Shown in pieces: positions 47,440-55,546 of a DNA stretch of 64,000 nucleotides (position 1 is the stretch's first letter; each line of letters opens with the position of its first letter). The translations under genes were made by a program, and so were the position numbers. This DNA comes from Paenactinomyces guangxiensis. GTDB lineage: Bacteria; Bacillota; Bacilli; Thermoactinomycetales; Thermoactinomycetaceae. The stretch is from contig NZ_JAECVR010000007.1 in assembly GCF_016055185.1 (NCBI RefSeq), positions 113,508 to 177,507 on the forward strand, written 5' to 3'. The notes under the pieces are model-generated. The model had not been told where the DNA came from. It did not search any database and saw only the letters and a list, made by a program, of their open reading frames with translations.

Positions 47440-47475
47440 TAAAAATAGGACTGCCGGCCTCGATAGTCGGCAGTC
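47440..47475 (-). terminator. Terminator of the AAA+ ATPase gene
   Basis: GACTGCCG and CGGCAGTC (47449-47456, 47468-47475) form a stem. On the minus strand CTATTTTTA follows. Confidence 0.8.
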
Positions 47476-47494
47476 TTTATTTGGTTCAAAATAT

Positions 47495-48772
47495 TTAAAT
47501 GAAGCCAAGTCTTGAGTCCATATCAGAACCCCAATCATTCTGTTTTCCACTTTTGTTGTCAGCCCGCAAATCAGCGATAATCTTCTCAACATCAGCCTTT
47601 CCTTCATAATGACACTGCAAGGCGATTGAGGTATATACCTCATTTAATTGGGCAAAAGAAAATCCTTCTGTCTGCGTTACAATCATTTTTAATTCATCAC
47701 TGGTGATAAATTGCGTCAGCGATTTTTTTAACAGATAGATTTCACGCAAATTTGCATCAGGCAGACGCAACTCATACGCACGGTCAAACCTTCCTGCTCT
47801 ATTAATTAAGGCAGGATCAATACGTTCAGGGTAGTTGGTAGTACCAATTAAGAAAACACCTTCTTTGGAAACTGCTCCATCCAATATATTGAGAAAGAAA
47901 GAGCGCACTCCATCAGGCATGGAATCAATATCTTCAATTACCAAAACAATGGGTGCCAGCTTATGTACGTTGGAAAAAACTTCATTGACAGTATAACTGG
48001 AAGTATGTTCCGTTACTTGCCAGTAAACCACAGGTGCCCGGACACTTCCTGTAATCGCTTTGGTTAAGGTTGTTTTTCCATTACCCGGTTTTCCATACAG
48101 AAGGATACCCCGTTTATACGGGATATTGTATTTTTTGAAAAACTCACCCTCTTCCAGAAAAAATTGATCAATGGAACGAAAGATTTCATTCATTAATTTT
48201 GGTTCCAATAAAATATCTTCACGATTGACACGACATGATAAACTTTCTTTTTTTCTCTCCACTCCGCTCGCTGTATCAATAAAAATGTTGATATATTGGT
48301 GCATAATCTCTCGTTGGCGTTGGCTGATATAATGTAAAAAACGATTGACACAATCGTGATCAGGAGCAAACAAAAACTCATACTCGTAATCTTCATGAGC
48401 CTGATAAATCGGAATCTTACACAGACAGACTTTAAATTCCGGATAATAATAAATCGAGTTGTTAAAAGTCGGCATCACCTTATATTTGAGTGAACGTTCT
48501 TTGGTCATCACTTCACTGACCCGGCTTATTTCCAAACAGTCATATACATGGCTGAGCAATTTGACGCGTCCGGGATTTGTTTCAAGGTCTTCTGACAAGA
48601 TATCCCAGAGCTCATCCTCATCTATTTCCATTTCATACAAATGAAATTGAATGCCGGTCTCCTGATATAAACGCTCTTTAATCCCATGAATGGCAATTGC
48701 ATGGTCATAATACTGGGGGTTTTCTTCAAGCGTGGACTCTGTCACATTTATAATAAAATCAATTTTAGTCAT
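47495..48772 (-). CDS. AAA+ family ATPase of BCS1/YjoB-like type
   Basis: The 425-aa protein has a roughly 215-residue N-terminal region without a motif I recognise, then an AAA+ module: Walker A GKPGNGKTT, Walker B IVLVIEDID, sensor GTTNYPE and the arginine-finger segment NRAGRFDR. A small C-terminal helical domain and an acidic tail follow. The layout (specific N-domain plus one AAA ring module) resembles BCS1-type and B. subtilis YjoB ATPases, which act as unfoldases or chaperones. It stands alone between terminators; target unknown. Confidence 0.75.
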   Translation of the reverse strand: MTKIDFIINVTESTLEENPQYYDHAIAIHGIKERLYQETGIQFHLYEMEIDEDELWDILSEDLETNPGRVKLLSHVYDCLEISRVSEVMTKERSLKYKVMPTFNNSIYYYPEFKVCLCKIPIYQAHEDYEYEFLFAPDHDCVNRFLHYISQRQREIMHQYINIFIDTASGVERKKESLSCRVNREDILLEPKLMNEIFRSIDQFFLEEGEFFKKYNIPYKRGILLYGKPGNGKTTLTKAITGSVRAPVVYWQVTEHTSSYTVNEVFSNVHKLAPIVLVIEDIDSMPDGVRSFFLNILDGAVSKEGVFLIGTTNYPERIDPALINRAGRFDRAYELRLPDANLREIYLLKKSLTQFITSDELKMIVTQTEGFSFAQLNEVYTSIALQCHYEGKADVEKIIADLRADNKSGKQNDWGSDMDSRLGFI

Positions 48773-48873
48773 TCTATTTTCCTTTCTCTAATCATTTCAT
48801 ATATAAATATAACCTTTAACCGATTTTTTTTCTAGAACAGGCAGTGGAGGTTAACCTTTCCGTTAAGGTATCA

Positions 48874-48905
48874 AAAGGCTTAGATCTGGCATGATCCAAG
48901 CCTTT
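48874..48905 (-). terminator. Terminator of the macrodomain gene
   Basis: AAAGGCTT and AAGCCTTT, with an inner GATC/GATC pairing, form a hairpin 44 nt after the macrodomain stop. On the minus strand four T follow. Confidence 0.65.
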
Positions 48906-48948
48906 ATTAAAAACCATTTACTTTATCGTTATACCCCTCTGCGGCTAT

Positions 48949-49428
48949 TTACCCGATTCCCAGCAAATGATGACCCTTTCCGGGTTCATAGATAAACACT
49001 TGTACCTTGGGAACCCGGGCAAATGCCTCTTCCATCAGAGGTTGTACTTCTTCCCACTCAAGCCCCCCATTCCCACATCCCAGTCGGGGGACCGCAATGG
49101 ACTTAATATTTAATATCTGAATTTCCTTTATCAGATCGTCCAAACCGTTTCTGATATCCTCTAATGTAGATTTACCCCTGAAATGGCGCTTGGTAGGAAA
49201 ATTGACAATATATTGCGGATTGGTAAATAAGCCAGTCAGAAAAACCAGTACTTTCCCCGGTTTTACTTTGTTCTCGCGACAAGCCCTCTCATAAAAAGAA
49301 AAGTTCTCCGGGTATGCTTGTTTAAATTGTAAGGCAATCCCTTTCCCCATCACTCCGACACAATTTACGGCATTGACCAGCGCTTCTGCTTCGCTGTGCA
49401 GAAGATTTCCCGTTCGGTATTCAATCAA
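48949..49428 (-). CDS. Macrodomain protein, DarG/ADP-ribosylglycohydrolase-like
   Basis: The 159-aa protein is a single macrodomain. VNAVNCVGVMGKGIALQFK is the ligand-binding motif of the DarG/Poa1p/TARG1 group, and AVPRLGCGNGGLEW is the second loop. Such proteins bind or hydrolyse ADP-ribose adducts; DarG reverses DNA ADP-ribosylation by the toxin DarT. No DarT gene is next to it, and the C-terminal DarG extension is missing. TTG 49428 has AAGGTG 6 nt upstream and gives the typical IEYRTGNLL start; ATGs at 49434 and 49449 are alternatives without good sites. Confidence 0.82.
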   Translation of the reverse strand: MIEYRTGNLLHSEAEALVNAVNCVGVMGKGIALQFKQAYPENFSFYERACRENKVKPGKVLVFLTGLFTNPQYIVNFPTKRHFRGKSTLEDIRNGLDDLIKEIQILNIKSIAVPRLGCGNGGLEWEEVQPLMEEAFARVPKVQVFIYEPGKGHHLLGIG

Positions 49429-49521
49429 GTACATCACCTTCAGCATCATTCAATTAAAAAAGTAATCTAAAAAGCTTTTTCAAAGGAAGACAAGGTTTCC
49501 CGAGATTGACATGGAACCTGT

Positions 49522-50148
49522 CTATATCTTTTCAAGCAGGGCCAAACGCACACCTAAAATCGCAAAGATCCCCGCTTTCGCGAATGGTACATACTTATTG
49601 ATTCTCTTGTTTCCTGACAGCTTCTTCCCGACGAAGCCTGCGCAAATGGAGACAGCGGCAAAAATGATAAAAGCCTGGATAATAAAGATGATTCCCAGTA
49701 ACATCATTTGCATGGGGATCTGCCCCGCTTGCGGCGAAACAAACTGTGGCAGAAACGATAAAAAGAACAACGAAACTTTTGGATTTAACAGATTCATCAA
49801 TATCCCTCGTTTATAAAGCGAAAAAAACTTTTCCTTTTCCACAGAGTGCGGCGCCAACGTACTTTGGCTTTCTTTTAAAGATTGAAATGCGAGGTAAAGC
49901 AGGTAAACAGCTCCGGCATACTTTAAGAGCTGAAAAGCAACAGACGAATGATGGAGAACAGTTGAAATCCCCAATGCGGCAGCCAAAGTATGCACCACCA
50001 GACCCGAACTTAAACCGAGTGAAGTGGCAATACCTTCTTTTCTGCCGTTTGATATGCTTTGTGCCGTCACAAATAAAATGTCCGGTCCCGGTAAAAGGGT
50101 CAACATTATTGATAAGGCGGTAAAATATATAAGATTTGACGGCTCCAT
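49522..50148 (-). CDS. LysE/RhtB-family amino acid exporter
   Basis: The 208-aa membrane protein has about six hydrophobic helices and the family signature LLPGPDILFVTAQSISNGRKEG near residue 20, then NLLNPKVSLFFLSFLPQFV. It should export an amino acid or derivative; the substrate cannot be read from the sequence. ATG 50148 follows AGAGAGGGGTG. A palindromic AT-rich site lies upstream. Confidence 0.86.
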   Translation of the reverse strand: MEPSNLIYFTALSIMLTLLPGPDILFVTAQSISNGRKEGIATSLGLSSGLVVHTLAAALGISTVLHHSSVAFQLLKYAGAVYLLYLAFQSLKESQSTLAPHSVEKEKFFSLYKRGILMNLLNPKVSLFFLSFLPQFVSPQAGQIPMQMMLLGIIFIIQAFIIFAAVSICAGFVGKKLSGNKRINKYVPFAKAGIFAILGVRLALLEKI

Positions 50149-50213
50149 CCGAATTCACCCCTCTCTCTTTATAACATAAAAAATATAAAGAAGAGAATAA
50201 GATGGATGACATC

Positions 50214-50248
50214 TATTTTATCTACTATTTTAAAATAGTTATTTTATC
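50214..50248. repeat. 16-bp perfect palindrome flanked by 9-bp direct repeats upstream of the LysE gene
   Basis: ACTATTTTAAAATAGT (50224-50239) is a perfect palindrome. TATTTTATC occurs on both sides (50214-50222 and 50240-50248) in the same orientation. It lies about 65 bp before the LysE-type start, where an operator would be expected. Confidence 0.7.
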
Positions 50249-50308
50249 AAATAAATCATCCGCCGTTTTCCCAGTTTTCTATGAGAGCATTCCAATTTTG
50301 GACTAAGC

Positions 50309-51175
50309 CTACACATAATAATCTAAAATCCGGTCTACTGAACTGCCGTAAGATTCTCCAAACACATTCAAGTGAACAAGCAAATAGTAGAGCTGGTAGA
50401 GCTGTTTTCGGTCCTGGTAACCGGGGCACAGCGGATTCATTTCCTGATATGCCTGATAAAACTTCTGTGAGAATCTCCCAAACAACTCGGTAAATGCCAA
50501 CTCCAGCTCAAAATCTCCGTAAGAAACAGCGGGATCAATTAAATAAGGCCGCCCGCCCGGACCGACGATCCAGTTGCCGCTCCACAGATCACCGTGAAGT
50601 AGAGATGGCCTGGGGTCATGGTTGATCCACCCGGGCAAATGATCCATCAACCGCTCTAGTTTCTTCATTCTGCTTCCGCTTATATATCCGTATTTTTTCC
50701 CGATTTCCAGTTGTACACCCAATCTCCTTTCACGGTAAAACAGACTCCATTCATCATGCCAGCCATTGATCTGCGGCAGTGAACCGATGTAGTTATCCTC
50801 CTCCAGGCCAAAAGCCTGTCCAACAGTTTGATGCAGCCTTGCAATCCCTCTACCAAGCTGTTCATCCGTATCCGGAGCTGTTTTCCCTTCCACCCACTCC
50901 ATTATGAGAACAGCAGATTGCCGGCCCTCAAAATAATATTCTCCGTATACTTCGGGAACTAAAATGGCGTTTGCTTTTTTAATCAATCTCAATCCGTCAG
51001 CTTCTTTTGTGAAAAAATCCCTGTGTACGTTCTCGTTTGTTTTGACAAAATACTCAGCAGACATTGTTTTTACATAAAAAGCCTTACTAATGCTTCCACC
51101 CCCTACCGGACAAAGTTTGATCATATTGGACCGGTCTCCCAGGAGGTTGAACGCTTCAGCGATCAAGTCACTCAT
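50309..51175 (-). CDS. Fructosamine kinase family protein
   Basis: The 288-aa protein has the Fructosamin_kin fold: VGGGSISKAFYVKT near residue 25, the catalytic LLHGDLWSGN and the YLIDPAVSYGD metal motif. Members phosphorylate ketosamines (ribulosamines or fructosamines) on proteins so that the adduct breaks down. ATG 51175 is chosen; nearby GTGs (51178, 51184) are equally near the AAGGAGAGAG site. It follows the mtnA terminator. Confidence 0.82.
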   Translation of the reverse strand: MSDLIAEAFNLLGDRSNMIKLCPVGGGSISKAFYVKTMSAEYFVKTNENVHRDFFTKEADGLRLIKKANAILVPEVYGEYYFEGRQSAVLIMEWVEGKTAPDTDEQLGRGIARLHQTVGQAFGLEEDNYIGSLPQINGWHDEWSLFYRERRLGVQLEIGKKYGYISGSRMKKLERLMDHLPGWINHDPRPSLLHGDLWSGNWIVGPGGRPYLIDPAVSYGDFELELAFTELFGRFSQKFYQAYQEMNPLCPGYQDRKQLYQLYYLLVHLNVFGESYGSSVDRILDYYV

Positions 51176-51208
51176 CACTTTCACTCTCTCCTTTTATTGC
51201 CATAAATG

Positions 51209-51238
51209 AATGCCAGCACTTTCAAAAATGCTGGCATT
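51209..51238 (-). terminator. Terminator of the mtn operon
   Basis: AATGCCAGCA and TGCTGGCATT form a 10-bp stem with a 10-nt loop, 18 nt after the mtnA stop. The T-tract is interrupted (CATTCATTT). Confidence 0.75.
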
Positions 51239-51255
51239 TATCGTTCATTCGGTAA

Positions 51256-52329
51256 TCACAAAGATCTCTCCACTTTAACGGCTTCTTTTAAACTTTTTTC
51301 ATAGGGAGCTTTGCATACACCATGTTCTGTAATGATTGCTGTTACATATTCAGCAGGGGTGACATCAAACGCCGGGTTATATACTTTTACACCCTCAGGA
51401 GCAGTTGGTTTCCCAAAGCCGTTGGTTACTTCTACCGGAGATCTCTGTTCAATCGGGATATCGTCACCAGTTGCCGTATCCAGGTCAATGGAAGAGACAG
51501 GAGCAGCAACATAAAATGGGATGCCGTGGGCCCTGGCGAGCACGGCTACACTATAGGTCCCGATTTTGTTGGCAACATCCCCATTTGCAGCCACCCGGTC
51601 TGTTCCAACGATCACTGCTTGAATCTGCCCCTCCTTCATTACCGCTCCGGCCATATTGTCACAGATCAGCGTGACATCCACACCGGCCTGTTGCAATTCA
51701 TATGCCGTGAGACGGGCCCCTTGCAATACAGGGCGCGTTTCATCAGCGAACACTTTCAGATTCCAACCGCGTTCACGGGCTAAATAGAGGGGGGCAAGAG
51801 CCGTACCGTAAGCCCCTGTCGCGAGGCCTCCGGCATTGCAGTGTGTCAGGATCCCCATCCCGTCATAAAGCAGTGGGAGCAAATTTTCACCAATTTGACG
51901 GCATACCGTTACATCTTCTTCATGAATCTCCGTCGCTTCCTTAAAAATCGCTTCTTTAATAGCGGCTATCGGTTGTCCCCTCAACTGTTTGGCTCTGTTT
52001 ACCACTCGCTTCAATGCCCAGGACAAATTAACAGCAGTCGGTCTGGCCGAGTTTAGATAATGGGCAATCCGGTCCAGTTGTGCCCAAAACATCTCCTCAT
52101 CCTGCTCGGATAAAGACCGGATGCCCAGGTATAAACCATAAACAGCCATAATTCCAATGGCCGGTGCCCCGCGAACAGCCAGAGTAGCGATAGCGTCCCA
52201 AACTTCTTCAGGGGTTGTACAATGCAGATAAACAGTTTCCGTTGGCAAAAGCCTTTGATCTAACAAAACCAAATGATCCTCTTGCCAGAGGATGGATTGA
52301 GGATGGGGGATCAGCTGTTTGTTGTTCAT
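51256..52329 (-). CDS. mtnA: S-methyl-5-thioribose-1-phosphate isomerase
   Basis: The 357-aa enzyme converts methylthioribose-1-phosphate to the ribulose form in methionine salvage. RGAPAIG, the catalytic Cys in LTHCNAGGLAT and the catalytic Asp in VGTDRVAANGD are all present. It overlaps mtnK by 4 nt (ATGA) and is the last gene of the operon. Confidence 0.94.
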   Translation of the reverse strand: MNNKQLIPHPQSILWQEDHLVLLDQRLLPTETVYLHCTTPEEVWDAIATLAVRGAPAIGIMAVYGLYLGIRSLSEQDEEMFWAQLDRIAHYLNSARPTAVNLSWALKRVVNRAKQLRGQPIAAIKEAIFKEATEIHEEDVTVCRQIGENLLPLLYDGMGILTHCNAGGLATGAYGTALAPLYLARERGWNLKVFADETRPVLQGARLTAYELQQAGVDVTLICDNMAGAVMKEGQIQAVIVGTDRVAANGDVANKIGTYSVAVLARAHGIPFYVAAPVSSIDLDTATGDDIPIEQRSPVEVTNGFGKPTAPEGVKVYNPAFDVTPAEYVTAIITEHGVCKAPYEKSLKEAVKVERSL

Positions 52330-53552
52330 TTCACTGTCAATCCTTTGCCAAGAACTTGACGGGCAATATCTGTCAGCTCAGAAACCTTATGCAGGCTCTT
52401 GCGCTTTAAAATCAATTGTTGTCCAATAAGCAATGCGTTCGTTTCCGCTTCTGCCCGAACTTCCGCAGGTTCAATCAACTCCAGATCGGCGACTGGAGCC
52501 AAACCGATCACGCGGCGCATCATTTTGCAACCTGCAAAGCCGGCAGTATCCCGTAATATCTGTAGCAATATATCATCTACATATCCTTCTGTTAACCATA
52601 TTTCATCTTTCACATGTTTCTCCCACAGGGTACGGAACTTCGTTTCAAAGCCTGTCCAGATCTTTTCACTCGTTTCCAGCAACCATTTTTGGAAGGCTTC
52701 TCTTTTGTCAGGTTCAAGACTGTGGGCCTCATGCGAAACATAGGAAAGAAGCAGGTTGGCAACAATGGCACCCACATCAAACCCGATCGGTCCGTAATAG
52801 GCAAATTCCGGATCAATAACCTTGGTGCTGTCTTCTTTCACCATGATTGAACCTGTATGCAGATCTCCATGTAACAGGGCCTGAGTCCGGGTCATAAAAG
52901 CCTCTTTCAGATGGGCAATTTCCCGTTTCAACTCATTGTTGTTCCAAATCGACTCAACAGATTCCCGAATAAGCGGATTAAATGAGTTCGTATCTGCGTT
53001 ATAATACGGATCTGTAAAAACGAGATCTTCTGTAATTTTACACATTTCCGGATTGATAAACTGCCGGACTTTTTCTTTTTTCTCCTGCGGGTCCAAATAG
53101 TAATCCGAGGTATAAAAGAGAGTGTGCGCCAAATAAGTGGACAAATCCTCCGCCAATTGAGGGTAACGGGTTCCCGCGATTAATCCTTTCCTCAATATAA
53201 TATGATCAGATAAATCTTCAATCGCTGTCAACGCCAGCTGGCTGTCATAAAAATAGACTTGGGGAACCAGTGAAGAAACCCGCTTTGCCGCCTGCTTTAA
53301 AGCTTCTGCTTCAATTCGCGACCGATCAAGCGTCAACGGCCATGACTCTCCGACTACACGGGCATAAGGCAGGGCTTGCTTTAGAATCACGCTTTTTCCC
53401 GACTTCTGGTCTGCGATGTGAAAGACCAGGTTTAAGTTGCCATCCCCGATTTCCTTATTCAAAAGTTCAGCATCCGGAGCAAACAAACCGGGAAGGGAAT
53501 GCGCATATGAAACAGCCTCTTTTTCCGTCAAAGCTTTGTATTTTTCAAACAT
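52326..53552 (-). CDS. mtnK: S-methyl-5-thioribose kinase
   Basis: The 408-aa kinase phosphorylates methylthioribose using ATP. It has the aminoglycoside-kinase-like motifs LLHGDLHTGS and VIDPEFAYYGPIGFD, and GDGNLNLVFHI at the nucleotide loop. ATG 53552 follows GAGGGGAAAC; the earlier in-frame codons lie in the intercistronic hairpin region. It is followed by mtnA. Confidence 0.94.
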   Translation of the reverse strand: MFEKYKALTEKEAVSYAHSLPGLFAPDAELLNKEIGDGNLNLVFHIADQKSGKSVILKQALPYARVVGESWPLTLDRSRIEAEALKQAAKRVSSLVPQVYFYDSQLALTAIEDLSDHIILRKGLIAGTRYPQLAEDLSTYLAHTLFYTSDYYLDPQEKKEKVRQFINPEMCKITEDLVFTDPYYNADTNSFNPLIRESVESIWNNNELKREIAHLKEAFMTRTQALLHGDLHTGSIMVKEDSTKVIDPEFAYYGPIGFDVGAIVANLLLSYVSHEAHSLEPDKREAFQKWLLETSEKIWTGFETKFRTLWEKHVKDEIWLTEGYVDDILLQILRDTAGFAGCKMMRRVIGLAPVADLELIEPAEVRAEAETNALLIGQQLILKRKSLHKVSELTDIARQVLGKGLTVK

Positions 53553-53580
53553 TGTATGTTTCCCCTCTCTTGAAGGATAA

Positions 53581-53602
53581 ACCCGCACAGCCCTGTGCGG
53601 GT
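53581..53602 (-). terminator. GC-rich hairpin between mtnD and mtnK
   Basis: ACCCGCACAG and CTGTGCGGGT form a 10-bp stem with almost no loop, 12 nt after the mtnD stop. Only three T follow on the minus strand, so it probably reduces rather than blocks transcription into mtnK-mtnA. Confidence 0.55.
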
Positions 53603-53614
53603 GCGAGGATTCAT

Positions 53615-54154
53615 TTAAGCCGTAAATTGAGGATCATGATACGGGTGTGCCACCCAGCCCGATGGATCGATGAATAGCCGGACTGCCACTACTTTGCGAT
53701 TTTCCATCAATGTAAAGAAATGCGGAGTGTTAACCGGAACTGAAATGACATCGCCAGCAGTTAGTTCCACATCAAAATAGCCGGTCTCTTCATTTCCCTT
53801 AATGGTAAAAATACCATTCCCCGCCGTAATGGCACGAACTTCATCTTCGGTATGAACATGAACGTTTTCAAATTTTTTGAGCAACTCATCCAGATTGGGG
53901 GTTGCTTCGGACAGGGCTACAATATCCCATTCCACATAACCCTTTCTTCTTGCAAGCGATTCAATTTCCTCCTGGTAAACGGTTAAGATCTCTTCTTTTT
54001 CTGCATCCGTTAAAACAAATTTTTCGCGCAAGTGATCCGGGAGCTTTTCAGTCGGCCAGTGCTCATACAACACTCCTTGTTCTTCAAGAAAAGAGCTGAC
54101 TTCCTGTTCACTTTCCAGACGTACACCACTATTTCTAATGTGGATTTGAGCCAT
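53615..54154 (-). CDS. mtnD: Acireductone dioxygenase
   Basis: The 179-aa cupin oxidises acireductone to the keto acid precursor of methionine. The metal ligands are visible: HVHTEDEVR supplies two His and a Glu, and the His in VNTPHFF is the fourth. The start at ATG 54154 follows AAAGGGG. It is the fourth gene of the operon. Confidence 0.93.
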   Translation of the reverse strand: MAQIHIRNSGVRLESEQEVSSFLEEQGVLYEHWPTEKLPDHLREKFVLTDAEKEEILTVYQEEIESLARRKGYVEWDIVALSEATPNLDELLKKFENVHVHTEDEVRAITAGNGIFTIKGNEETGYFDVELTAGDVISVPVNTPHFFTLMENRKVVAVRLFIDPSGWVAHPYHDPQFTA

Positions 54155-54198
54155 TTTGCAGAACCCCTTTCAATGATGAATTATTTTTGCAACTTCCT

Positions 54199-54864
54199 TT
54201 ATTTTTTCAAAAGAAAAAGATTTACTTGATATTCAAATAAAAACTCGAAGGCTTCCAGATGCCTTTTCGCGGCGAATACACTGTCCCCCCACACGTAAAT
54301 CCCGTGATTGCGGATGAGGACCCCCGGTATACGCGGGTCCAGCACCTGACCCACCTCTTTCGCCAAAGTTGGAATATGGGCATAATTCTCAACAATGGGC
54401 AACTCAACCGCAGCCCCCTCATCCCAGATATTAAACGCCTTAATAATTTCCTGATTGGTAAAAGTGACTTCTTGTTGCGCCCCATACAACTCGGAGATGA
54501 GATTGTTGAAAACGGTGTGAATATGAAAAATGGCCTGACATTGTTTGATCTTTTGATAAATGGTTGTATGGACCAGTGTTTCTGCCGACGGCTTTTGGCG
54601 TGTCGGCAGTACCGGTTTTCCCTCCAGATCAACGAGCAAAAAATCCTCAGCCGTATGTACGGACTTATCCTTTCCACTGGCTGTGACAGCTATGAGTGGC
54701 GGTTCTCCATCCGGAACTTCAACCCGTACGGAAAGATTGCCGCTGGTGGCGGGAAACCAGTTTCTTCTGGCAAACAGATCTTTCACTTCCCGCAACTCGG
54801 CAAAGGAATGCTGGATATTTTCTAAATCAATTTGAACCTGATTCTTCAATTTAAGTTGAGTCAT
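54199..54864 (-). CDS. mtnB: Methylthioribulose-1-phosphate dehydratase
   Basis: The 221-aa class-II aldolase-fold enzyme uses zinc: ATSGNLSVR, the AETLVHTTIY segment, the HIHT pair and IRNHGIYVWG. It acts just after mtnA. ATG 54864 is chosen since GAGGTG lies 6 nt upstream. It follows mtnX by 10 nt. Confidence 0.93.
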   Translation of the reverse strand: MTQLKLKNQVQIDLENIQHSFAELREVKDLFARRNWFPATSGNLSVRVEVPDGEPPLIAVTASGKDKSVHTAEDFLLVDLEGKPVLPTRQKPSAETLVHTTIYQKIKQCQAIFHIHTVFNNLISELYGAQQEVTFTNQEIIKAFNIWDEGAAVELPIVENYAHIPTLAKEVGQVLDPRIPGVLIRNHGIYVWGDSVFAAKRHLEAFEFLFEYQVNLFLLKK

Positions 54865-54874
54865 TCCCATCACC

Positions 54875-55546
54875 TCACTTCACTAACTGCATTCTGCTTA
54901 AAATATCAATCACATCATAAAACGTGGAAAAGGGTTGATGAGAGAGATTCAGTTCCCTGCACTTTTGCAACAGAAAATCACGGGCAATCGTAAAATCAGC
55001 CAGCTTAGCTGCTGCTAAATCGGTGATGCTGTCCCCGATAACAATCTTCTCATAGCGTTGGTCTTTATAAGAGCGGATGAAGCTGGTCTTACACATTCCA
55101 CAATCAACCTTACAGTGTTCATCACAAGGATGGGGCCAAACGATGCGAATTTTTTCCCCGCTGAAGTCACTATGATTGCAATAGATATCTTCAATCGGAA
55201 TAGGAAAGCGGGACAAAATGGGATAAACAAAAAAATCAATTCCCCCGCTGGTCACCAGCAGACGGATCTCATTCTTACGGCAAAAATCGATAAATTCTGC
55301 AAAGCCCGGGCGAATCTCCGCCTGATCAATGGAGTACCGGATGATCTCTTCTTTCTTCGAGGTCGGAAGAAGGGAAAACATCTGCCCAACCCCTTGCCGG
55401 ATACTGATGCGTTGAGCCAGAATATTGTCTTTAATCGCTTCCCACCCCGGGGGGTTAAAGTACTTAAAGATACTGATAATATTGTCATTGTTGGTGATCG
55501 TCCCGTCAAAATCACAGAAGATCACGCGTTGAGGATCCATTGTCAC
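54875..55546 (-). CDS. mtnX: 2-hydroxy-3-keto-5-methylthiopentenyl-1-phosphate phosphatase
   Basis: The 223-aa HAD-family phosphatase has the nucleophile motif FCDFDGTIT, the VTSGGIDFF second motif and IGDSITDLAAAK as the metal site. GTG 55546 overlaps the mtnW TGA stop (GTGA), supporting this start over the ATG two codons further on. It makes the acireductone from the mtnW product. Confidence 0.9.
   Translation of the reverse strand: MTMDPQRVIFCDFDGTITNNDNIISIFKYFNPPGWEAIKDNILAQRISIRQGVGQMFSLLPTSKKEEIIRYSIDQAEIRPGFAEFIDFCRKNEIRLLVTSGGIDFFVYPILSRFPIPIEDIYCNHSDFSGEKIRIVWPHPCDEHCKVDCGMCKTSFIRSYKDQRYEKIVIGDSITDLAAAKLADFTIARDFLLQKCRELNLSHQPFSTFYDVIDILSRMQLVK

Larger units (their letters stand above)
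46999..47494. other. Non-coding leader region upstream of polC
   Basis: About 500 bp without a supported gene. It holds a promoter-like pair, a tandem direct repeat and a terminator at its right end. It also contains a 9-codon mini-ORF (47265-47294, minus) with a GGAG site. I see no T-box or known riboswitch. Confidence 0.6.

Noticed and set aside
46999..47494. T-box or amino-acid riboswitch before polC
   Set aside because: No T-box sequence (TGGNACCGCG type) or specifier-loop arrangement could be found; the hairpins present are weak.
47425..47643. 72-codon minus-strand frame overlapping the AAA+ gene 3' end
   Set aside because: It overlaps a real gene in another frame and contains the terminator hairpin.
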